Of a DNA stretch of 64,000 nt, positions 8,157 through 16,900 are shown piece after piece (the stretch's first letter is position 1; each line of letters starts with the position of its first letter). This DNA comes from Vreelandella sp031769195 (GTDB lineage: Bacteria > Pseudomonadota > Gammaproteobacteria > Pseudomonadales > Halomonadaceae). The notes under the pieces are model-generated. The model did no database searches, had not been told where the DNA came from, and worked only from the letters and a program-made list of their open reading frames with translations. The DNA lies in contig NZ_JAVHNP010000006.1 in assembly GCF_031769195.1 (NCBI RefSeq), positions 124,001 through 188,000 on the forward strand, given 5' to 3'. Position numbers and translations under genes: made by a program.

Positions 8157-9107
8157 GTGTTCATCAAACCGACCATTACGCGCTGCACACGCTGGGCAGG
8201 CTATGCCGTTAGCTTCTTGGGATGGCTCACACTGAGCAACCTAACCCTAGCGGGAGAAGTTTCTCGAGAACAGTTTTTCTCGCCTACGCTAGGTCATGAC
8301 TACCCTTACACCGTGTATTTACCCGATCATTATGACCATCAAGCGACAACCCCTTACCCTGTCATTTACCTGCTGCATGGCTCGTTTGGTAATGAGCTTG
8401 ATTGGGCCACCCGGGGTAATCTCCCCCAAACCGCTGACCGCCTGATCGCTGCGGGCCATTTGCCGCCAGCGGTCTTTGTGATGCCTGGGAGTCGCAGTTG
8501 GTGGGTGGATGGCCATAACGAAGCGGCTCGTAGCGCCTTTTTTAACGACCTGATGCCGCATATCGAAGCTACCTATCATGTGGGAACCACACGCCAGCTA
8601 CGCGGCGTGGCGGGGCTTTCCGCGGGCGGTTATGGGGCGCTTAACTTCGCCTTAGAACGCCCTGATATGTTCGCAGCGGCGGCCGCCCTGAGCCCCGCAA
8701 GTTACGTCCCCACGCCGCCCCAAAACTCCTCAGCCATGCGACACCCTGCGTTTTTAAATCAACAGGGGGAGTTTGACCAAGCGCTTTGGGAGCAGCTGAA
8801 CTACACAGCACACTTAGAGAGCTACCGCTTGCAGGTCACGCCACGCTCAAATGCTGAGCACAGCGATACCCCGCCCGTACCGCTTTACATTAGCGCCGGG
8901 CGAAGTGATGTGTACGATGCCGAATTTCATGCCCGCCTACTGCGCCAATCCATGGAGCGTATTCAGCCAGGGCAGGTGCGCCTAGACCTGTATCCCGGCG
9001 GTCACACATGGCGAGTATGGCGGGCCAGCTTACCCGCCGCGTTGAACTTCATGTTTCAGTACGTAGGGGAGGCATCAGCCACCTCTGACGTAGACCAAGG
9101 CGCGTAA
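8157..9107 (+). CDS. Secreted esterase (esterase D / PF00756 alpha-beta hydrolase)
   Basis: The 316-residue product starts at GTG, chosen because AGGAGG (8147-8152) lies 4 bases before it. A signal peptide (about 1-33) is followed by the fold. The nucleophile elbow is GLSAGGYGALNFAL (GxSxG), the oxyanion region is YLLHGSFGNELDW, and a late His in GGHTWRVW completes the likely triad. Family members hydrolyse acyl esters and mycolyl or S-formylglutathione-type thioesters. The signal peptide argues for a periplasmic or extracellular ester substrate. The last 52 bases overlap the convergent GGDEF gene. Confidence 0.88.
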   Translation: MFIKPTITRCTRWAGYAVSFLGWLTLSNLTLAGEVSREQFFSPTLGHDYPYTVYLPDHYDHQATTPYPVIYLLHGSFGNELDWATRGNLPQTADRLIAAGHLPPAVFVMPGSRSWWVDGHNEAARSAFFNDLMPHIEATYHVGTTRQLRGVAGLSAGGYGALNFALERPDMFAAAAALSPASYVPTPPQNSSAMRHPAFLNQQGEFDQALWEQLNYTAHLESYRLQVTPRSNAEHSDTPPVPLYISAGRSDVYDAEFHARLLRQSMERIQPGQVRLDLYPGGHTWRVWRASLPAALNFMFQYVGEASATSDVDQGA

Positions 9108-10702
9108 AGCACCGCTCGATTTCGCCCTTCGGCTTTGGCCTGATACATCGCCTGGTCGGCACAGTGAATCAACGTGGCCTCTTCGCCCGCATGCAACGGA
9201 AAGAGCGCCACGCCAATGCTGGCGGATACACAGACCTCCGCCACCGTTAATGCAAACGGCTCTGCCAATGCCCGGCAAAGTTGTTGCGCCACTGCCAGTG
9301 CCTCCTCCTCCGTGACCGGGCCGCCCAGCAGCGCCACAAACTCATCGCCGCCAATGCGGCCGATCATATCGGTACCGCGTAGCCGCAAACGCATCCGCTG
9401 TGCCGCCTCCTTAAGCAACTGATCGCCCACGCCATGCCCCCAGCGGTCGTTCACCGGCTTAAAGTGGTCTAAATCGATAAACAACAGCGCCAGTTGGCCA
9501 CCCTCCCGCAGCGCCTTGACTAAAGCACGCCCTAGCTCATCAAAAAACATGGCTCGATTGGGTAGGTCGGTCAACGTATCGTGCTGGGCTAAGTGCAACA
9601 CGCGCTGCTCCATTTCCCGGCGGGGGGTAATATCGTGGGAAATGCCTAAGAAGCTGGTGACATTGCCCTGCTCATCGACCAGCGGGGCACCGCTGGTAAA
9701 GTGCCAGCGCCACTCACCGTTGGCATGCTGCACGCGGTACTCAATGATCCCTTGCGGCTGGGCGGTGTGATACACCTTAGCGATATAGCGGCGACACGCC
9801 TCCAAATCTTCTGGGTGTAGCACAAAACTCATGTTGCGCCCCAACACCTCGTTCACTTCGTGGCCCAGAATGCGCGGCCAATTGGGAGAAACGTAGGTCA
9901 GAACCCCTTCAGCGCTTAGGGTATAAATAATATCGTTGGCCTGCTCCACCAACTGCCGGAACCGCTGCTCGCTGGATTTCAGCGCCGCCTCCAACGCCTT
10001 TCGCTGGGTGATATCGTTGGCATAGCCTGTCCATACAATACTGCCATCCGGCTCGCGGCGAGGGTGGTCGTTTGCTTCCACCCACAGCATTTCACCGTTG
10101 CGATGAAACATTCGAAACTCTTGCTTCCAGGGTGTAAGCGTTTGGGCGCTCGCCAAGGAGCTTTCAATCACTGCATCGCGGTCGCCAGGATGGATATTGG
10201 CCAACAGCGTTTGCGCATCTGCCAATGCCTCTTCCATACTAATGCCAAACAGCTCCACTACCCGCTGCCCCACATAGGTGTAACGCCAGCTTCCCTCCAA
10301 CGAGTAGTGCAACTGATAAATAAAGCCCGGCAGTTGCGACAACAGCGCATCTAACGACTCCCCAAACGGAAGCGCTTGCTGGAACAGCGACCCATACACC
10401 GCTCGGTACTCCCCATCCACCAACGGTGATAGCTGCAGTTGCCAGCCTCTCGACGAGTCTCCCCAGGCGACCATTAGCGCTTGCACGGATTGCTGTTGCT
10501 CACAGGAGTGAACAGCGGCTAATACATGACTGGCATCTAAGGGAAAACAGCTCGCCAATGCTTGTTCGTTATTATTAGCGGCCCAACCCACCACGCGCCG
10601 AAAAGCCGCGTTCGCATATACATTCATCGCACCAGGGGACGAACGCTCGATCACAAAAAGCGGCGTCACCGACTGCTCAAATAGCGCACGGTACGGATGC
10701 AT
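9056..10702 (-). CDS. Diguanylate cyclase with three PAS domains
   Basis: The 548-residue protein makes cyclic di-GMP. PAS-like domains lie at about 1-105, 115-235 and 245-365, two of them ending in the PAC-type DITQRK and DITPRR stretches. A GGDEF domain follows (about 375-535) with an intact active site IGGDEF and the inhibitory I-site RGTD five residues before it. So it is probably active and product-inhibited. No transmembrane segment is seen, so it should sense an intracellular signal. The start at 10702 is chosen for the strong GGGGGGAGG SD; an upstream ATG at 10792 is less likely. Its 3' end overlaps the esterase gene. Confidence 0.92.
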   Translation of the reverse strand: MHPYRALFEQSVTPLFVIERSSPGAMNVYANAAFRRVVGWAANNNEQALASCFPLDASHVLAAVHSCEQQQSVQALMVAWGDSSRGWQLQLSPLVDGEYRAVYGSLFQQALPFGESLDALLSQLPGFIYQLHYSLEGSWRYTYVGQRVVELFGISMEEALADAQTLLANIHPGDRDAVIESSLASAQTLTPWKQEFRMFHRNGEMLWVEANDHPRREPDGSIVWTGYANDITQRKALEAALKSSEQRFRQLVEQANDIIYTLSAEGVLTYVSPNWPRILGHEVNEVLGRNMSFVLHPEDLEACRRYIAKVYHTAQPQGIIEYRVQHANGEWRWHFTSGAPLVDEQGNVTSFLGISHDITPRREMEQRVLHLAQHDTLTDLPNRAMFFDELGRALVKALREGGQLALLFIDLDHFKPVNDRWGHGVGDQLLKEAAQRMRLRLRGTDMIGRIGGDEFVALLGGPVTEEEALAVAQQLCRALAEPFALTVAEVCVSASIGVALFPLHAGEEATLIHCADQAMYQAKAEGRNRAVLYAPWSTSEVADASPTY

Positions 10703-10846
10703 CGCGACCTCCCCCCCTGTTCCCTTAAACGAGTAAGTTAAGCGCACAAGCAAAGGCTGTCTATCCACATTGGCCGAGTTCTGCCAACGCACACTACACT
10801 GAAAGCGCTTTCTTATTTTCTAACGACTTATGTAAGGACACAGACC

Positions 10847-11164
10847 ATGCACCAACACGTCGAATGGGATGAGCCCGGTAACGCCAGTGTCGCCCGTTAC
10901 TTCAAAAACGACCCTGACCACACACCCCCTTACCCCGGCGCCATTCTTTCCGCCCGCTACCAGGGCCGCATCGTGCGCGTTAAGGTCGAAGCCTACCGTG
11001 AAGAGGACGCCGTGAGCATCGGCAGCGTCGCTGCCATTCTCGACCAGCACGGCCACCGCTTTAAGTCGCATCAAAAGCTCAACGTCGGCGATATTGTCCG
11101 CCTCCCCGACGACAAACGCGCCATGGAACGCTGGGTAGAGGATGACGAAGAGGAGAAGGAGTAA
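10847..11164 (+). CDS. Hypothetical 105-residue acidic protein
   Basis: I do not recognise this protein. It is soluble, with a beta-rich central part (residues 30-95) containing GRIVRVKVEAYREEDA and KLNVGDIVRLPDD, reminiscent of a small beta-barrel. The tail is strongly acidic (EDDEEEKE). An AAGGA SD precedes the ATG. It stands divergent from the GGDEF gene and is the last gene before the distal end of the CRISPR array, which starts 64 bases after its stop. Confidence 0.7.
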   Translation: MHQHVEWDEPGNASVARYFKNDPDHTPPYPGAILSARYQGRIVRVKVEAYREEDAVSIGSVAAILDQHGHRFKSHQKLNVGDIVRLPDDKRAMERWVEDDEEEKE

Positions 11165-11170
11165 GTGAGC

Positions 11171-11192
11171 TAGGCCCCGTGGGCGGGGCCTA
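11171..11192 (+). terminator. Terminator-like hairpin after the 105-residue protein gene
   Basis: TAGGCCCC and GGGGCCTA form a perfect 8-bp stem with a 6-nt loop, 6 bases after the upstream stop. No T tract follows, so it may be a Rho-assisted or weak terminator. It separates the gene from the CRISPR array end. Confidence 0.5.
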
Positions 11193-11228
11193 GCATTCCA
11201 CAGCACTGCCAGCGTTTCATACCTTACT

Positions 11229-11367
11229 ACTGAAAGCTGCCTGGGCGGCAGCGAACAGGAGTGACTGATGCGGCAACAGATGGCGTTATTTCTGAGCTGC
11301 CTGGGCGGCAGCGAACTCTTGGCGCTGGCCGCTCTGCTTGTCCATCCATTTCTGAGCTGCCTGGGCG
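11229..11367 (-). repeat. Decayed distal (trailer) end of the array
   Basis: The oldest repeats are degenerate. Repeat 11229-11256 differs at five of the first six bases. It and 11289-11316 both carry G for T at repeat position 25. Repeat 11349-11367 lacks the last 9 bases, which removes one arm of the Cas6f hairpin. The next period is shortened to 51 bases. Such decay is typical of the leader-distal end. Confidence 0.9.
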
Positions 11368-12720
11368 CGTTATAGCGTTTTATAAGAACTGATTTACAGT
11401 TTCTGAGCTGCCTGGGCGGCAGCTAACGTAACCGATGTGCTGGCTCTGGTGCCCTGGCTTTTCTGAGCTGCCTGGGCGGCAGCTAACTTTCCGGTTTAAT
11501 TAATATTCAGGCGAGAGACTTTCTGAGCTGCCTGGGCGGCAGCTAACTGAATAGTGACGGAGCTAATAGAGATACACGATTTCTGAGCTGCCTGGGCGGC
11601 AGCTAACACGATGGGCTTCTGCCCCGGCTCTAGGTGCCATTTCTGAGCTGCCTGGGCGGCAGCTAACGACTGCAAGCGCGCAAATGGCAAGACCAGAACT
11701 TTCTGAGCTGCCTGGGCGGCAGCTAACGGCGGTGGCGGTGGGGGCACGTCTGTTCTCTGTTTCTGAGCTGCCTGGGCGGCAGCTAACATATCGAGATTCT
11801 GTTGGCCGCCAGTAAACATTTTCTGAGCTGCCTGGGCGGCAGCTAACGTACAGCCACAACCTCAACGCCATCAACATTTTTTCTGAGCTGCCTGGGCGGC
11901 AGCTAACAAGATGATCAAGCTGATTAGCGAGCGCGTCGATTTCTGAGCTGCCTGGGCGGCAGCTAACTTAACGCGGTTCCGTGGGGGGAAGTCGCGGAAT
12001 TTCTGAGCTGCCTGGGCGGCAGTTAACCGAGTTTGCAGGCAACGACGGCATCGTCTGGTTTTCTGAGCTGCCTGGGCGGCAGCTAACTAATATTGTTTTG
12101 CAAGCGGGCGTTAGTTCTTTTTCTGAGCTGCCTGGGCGGCAGCTAACGAAGCCAAAGAATCCCTGCAAAGCTGGCTAGCTTTCTGAGCTGCCTGGGCGGC
12201 AGCTAACAAACTTACACTTAATCTTTCCCCTGTCCGCATTTTCTGAGCTGCCTGGGCGGCAGCTAACTTGGGTGCTTCGCTGGCGGGTTCGCCATCGTCT
12301 TTCTGAGCTGCCTGGGCGGCAGCTAACTTGTCGTCAGTGATCTGCACTCGGAGAGCGCATTTCTGAGCTGCCTGGGCGGCAGCTAACTACCCTAGGCCGT
12401 CTAGCCCTGTGTTGGGGTCTTTCTGAGCTGCCTGGGCGGCAGCTAACCTGACGAGCGACACCTATGGCCTTATCTCCATTTTTCTGAGCTGCCTGGGCGG
12501 CAGCTAACGTAGAGACGGCCACCGCATCGCGGTAGGGGTTTTTCTGAGCTGCCTGGGCGGCAGCTAACTTGGCATCCGGCGCCAGCCCACGTTGCCAGCA
12601 TTTCTGAGCTGCCTGGGCGGCAGCTAACGGTTTGCATGGTGTTTACCCTCGCTTGCTTTATTTCTGAGCTGCCTGGGCGGCAGCTAACACAGCGGCAACG
12701 ACTCGGGCGGCTCAACGGGT

Positions 12721-13080
12721 TTTCTGAGCTGCCTGGGCGGCAGCTAACCTTTTAGCGGGGCTGTCGTCGCGGCTGAAAGTTTTCTGAGCTGCCTGGGCGG
12801 CAGCTCACTAAGTCAGAGACGCAGCCGCGCTGGTGGCCAGTTTCTGAGCTGCCTGGGCGGCAGCTAACCTGCTCGATCCCAACCGCGTGCAGGTGGGAAA
12901 TTTCTGAGCTGCCTGGGCGGCAGCTAACCTTTTAGCGGGGCTGTCGTCGCGTCTGAAAGTTTTCTGAGCTGCCTGGGCGGCAGCTAACTAAGTCAGAGAC
13001 GCAGCCGCGCTGGTGGCCATTTTCTGAGCTGCCTGGGCGGCAGCTAACCTGCTGGCACACAGCGGCCTGCAGCTGGGAAA
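12721..13080 (-). repeat. Tandem duplication of a three-unit spacer block
   Basis: Spacers at 12749, 12809 and 12869 are repeated in the same order at 12929, 12989 and 13049. The first pair differs at one base, the second at its last base, and the third at 8 of 32 bases. The left block also carries the repeat variant at 12806. The third pair encodes similar peptide frames on the plus strand (LLDPNRVQVG versus LLAHSGLQLG). Confidence 0.85.
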
Positions 13081-13948
13081 TTTCTGAGCTGCCTGGGCGG
13101 CAGCTAACATTGCCGAGGATATGGCGCGTATCGCGCTCAGTTTCTGAGCTGCCTGGGCGGCAGCTAACCTGATCGAAACCGCGATTGCCGGGGAATCGGT
13201 TTTCTGAGCTGCCTGGGCGGCAGCTAACCCTGTGCCTGCATAGGGGGCTTCGGCTAGCACTTTCTGAGCTGCCTGGGCGGCAGCTAACTCGCTTTTGCTG
13301 TTAATGCTGTTCGTCGTGATTTTCTGAGCTGCCTGGGCGGCAGCTAACCTGCACCGTGACCGGCGCGTGAACCTCTAAGCTTTCTGAGCTGCCTGGGCGG
13401 CAGCTAACCGGGTAATTGCCCACCCGGTGCCAGTGGTCACTTTCTGAGCTGCCTGGGCGGCAGCTAACACGCCCAAAGCCGCCCCGCCAACCTCCAGCTA
13501 TTTCTGAGCTGCCTGGGCGGCAGCTAACGGAACGCCGGCGCTTCCAGAGTGGGCAGTGTGTTTCTGAGCTGCCTGGGCGGCAGCTAACCACACCAAAACG
13601 TTCAGCTGCTTGGGTCAAACTTTCTGAGCTGCCTGGGCGGCAGCTAACACATCGTGGGCCAAGAGCGAGCCGTTTACCGTTTTCTGAGCTGCCTGGGCGG
13701 CAGCTAACTTTCGGAAACTGAGCTAGGTGAGCCAGGGGCGTTTCTGAGCTGCCTGGGCGGCAGCTAACTGTGAAGTTTGCGGATGGCACTCTTTTCATGT
13801 TTTCTGAGCTGCCTGGGCGGCAGCTAACTGTGGCTGTGGATCGACACGCTCGCCCGCGACTTTCTGAGCTGCCTGGGCGGCAGCTAACCCCATGTATCTC
13901 TTTTTTCCGGGGGATCAAGTTTTCTGAGCTGCCTGGGCGGCAGCTAAC

Positions 13949-13980
13949 CTAGCTGCCCTTCGCCTATTTGGGCAGCTGAG
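13949..13980 (-). repeat. Spacer with an internal hairpin resembling the CRISPR repeat
   Basis: This spacer contains AGCTGCCC and GGGCAGCT, a perfect 8-bp stem with an 11-nt loop. The stem includes the repeat's own arms AGCTGCC/GGCAGCT. In the pre-crRNA it would fold as a stem flanked by two true repeat stems. Confidence 0.75.
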
Positions 13981-16900
13981 TTTCTGAGCTGCCTGGGCGG
14001 CAGCTAACATGCAGTAAACCAACTAGGCAAACGTACAACATTTCTGAGCTGCCTGGGCGGCAGCTAACTGCCATGAGACGGTATCACCGTGTTTGAACAT
14101 TTTCTGAGCTGCCTGGGCGGCAGCTAACGTGATTTTGGCGGTACTTTTATTTGTTCTGATGTTTCTGAGCTGCCTGGGCGGCAGCTAACTAGCTGATGCT
14201 ATAGATGGCCTTGGCACTCCTTTTCTGAGCTGCCTGGGCGGCAGCTAACCCGGTTCGCCCGCCATCCTGCCGAAGTGCCAATTTCTGAGCTGCCTGGGCG
14301 GCAGCTAACCGCCCCGAACACGCGGGCAGTCGTCGCGCATTTTTCTGAGCTGCCTGGGCGGCAGCTAACACCGAGGATGACCGCAACAGCTACACGCCGT
14401 TTTTCTGAGCTGCCTGGGCGGCAGCTAACATAAATGGTATTGAGGGCCAAGGCTTGGCGCATTTCTGAGCTGCCTGGGCGGCAGCTAACAATCGCCAGAT
14501 GCCACCGCCGGGAATTTTGATTTTCTGAGCTGCCTGGGCGGCAGCTAACAATGAGTGGGAGGCGGCAGAGGAGGCGCGTAATTTCTGAGCTGCCTGGGCG
14601 GCAGCTAACTCGGCTACGGCAGCGGATGGCAGCAACGCCCATTTCTGAGCTGCCTGGGCGGCAGCTAACCGCGCTCGATGGCCTCGGGATGCGCCCATCT
14701 ATTTCTGAGCTGCCTGGGCGGCAGCTAACGGTGGTTTCGTCATCACTGCGAATGGGGGACATTTCTGAGCTGCCTGGGCGGCAGCTAACCTCCGATCCGC
14801 CTTCCTGTTGCAACTACAGCATTTCTGAGCTGCCTGGGCGGCAGCTAACGTACTGGTTCCGCCCCCCTTTGCGATGGTGAGTTTCTGAGCTGCCTGGGCG
14901 GCAGCTAACTTTGATGGGTCTTTATATCTATCTTTCTATGTTTTCTGAGCTGCCTGGGCGGCAGCTAACAATCACCGCCGAAGAGTTCGCCGCTGCCGTA
15001 ATTTCTGAGCTGCCTGGGCGGCAGCTAACACCTGTACGACCCTGACCTATTGCATGGCCTGTTTCTGAGCTGCCTGGGCGGCAGCTAACGTTGAATTCAT
15101 GTTGAACGACGGCTGACTGTTTTTCTGAGCTGCCTGGGCGGCAGCTAACACTCTTCCCAGACAACAAACGATTCGCTACTATTTCTGAGCTGCCTGGGCG
15201 GCAGCTAACGTTGAGCGCAAGCAGTGGCTTTTCCACCCTGAGTTTCTGAGCTGCCTGGGCGGCAGCTAACTCCGGGCAGGCCGTGCTGATGCCGTCAATA
15301 ATTTTCTGAGCTGCCTGGGCGGCAGCTAACCTAGGCGCCCGAGTGCCATGGCTAGGCCGCTCTTTCTGAGCTGCCTGGGCGGCAGCTAACATTAAGGGTA
15401 TGATTTTCTCTTAATTATGGATTTTCTGAGCTGCCTGGGCGGCAGCTAACGCTCTATTGATGGCGCTCTTGTTGCTGTCGGTTTTCTGAGCTGCCTGGGC
15501 GGCAGCTAACCTGAGTAATAACAATCAAATCATGGGCAGTATTTTCTGAGCTGCCTGGGCGGCAGCTAACCAGCGTTTGCGTGGCGAGTGAGTCGTCCTG
15601 CTTTTCTGAGCTGCCTGGGCGGCAGCTAACCCCATCGCCGCCCGCACCAACGTCGCTAATCATTTCTGAGCTGCCTGGGCGGCAGCTAACTTGGATCGGG
15701 CGTTTCTTTTGGTGTTTTTGATTTTCTGAGCTGCCTGGGCGGCAGCTAACTAACGTGATGCGCCGATAACGTGGGCTTGAATTTTCTGAGCTGCCTGGGC
15801 GGCAGCTAACTTGGACAGGTGCCGAAGGTCTAGAATCTCCTTTTTCTGAGCTGCCTGGGCGGCAGCTAACTTTACTGGTTTTTTGTTTTTGGTGATGTTT
15901 ATTTTCTGAGCTGCCTGGGCGGCAGCTAACGAATATCTAGCCTCGCTACAGCGCGTGATGATTTTCTGAGCTGCCTGGGCGGCAGCTAACTCATCGGCGT
16001 TCATTTTGCGGGGGCGAGGCATTTTCTGAGCTGCCTGGGCGGCAGCTAACCCAATGGCCTTTTGCTTCTCCCTCCAAGCGAATTTCTGAGCTGCCTGGGC
16101 GGCAGCTAACTCTGGAAGGCGAACTCCCTCTGGACGGCAGCCTTTCTGAGCTGCCTGGGCGGCAGCTAACCAGAGCAGGCTAAGCAACTGGCAAGTATGC
16201 GGTTTCTGAGCTGCCTGGGCGGCAGCTAACTTGAGCGTGAGCGCGTCAGTATCACTGTTAATTTTCTGAGCTGCCTGGGCGGCAGCTAACAAGTCACGTT
16301 CCCGTCGTCCATCGGCGGCTCATTTCTGAGCTGCCTGGGCGGCAGCTAACCACGCGTGCAACCACCGTTAACCGGTCGCGCCTTTCTGAGCTGCCTGGGC
16401 GGCAGCTAACCAATAAAACTCCATGTTATGACGATGGTAGTATTTATGAGCTGCCTGGGCGGCAGCTAACAAAATGCTCTATCACACGGTCGGCTTCCAC
16501 TATTTCTGAGCTGCCTGGGCGGCAGCTAACGAAACATCAGGCGACTACGCCAGCCTTTGGAATTTCTGAGCTGCCTGGGCGGCAGCTAACCCGAATCATG
16601 ACCAACGGCTCTGCTGTGAGTCTTTCTGAGCTGCCTGGGCGGCAGCTAACATACCCGAATGGATGGTGAGTGGACGATTTTATTTCTGAGCTGCCTGGGC
16701 GGCAGCTAACTGTCAGGATTCAAATCTTGCCTTAGTAAATGATTTCTGAGCTGCCTGGGCGGCAGCTAACCCGCACCTCAGCGCTTTCAGGTGATTAGCC
16801 ACTTTCTGAGCTGCCTGGGCGGCAGCTAACCTGCTGGATGGTGGGGTCGACGGCGAATTTCTTTTCTGAGCTGCCTGGGCGGCAGCTAACTATTTCAGAG

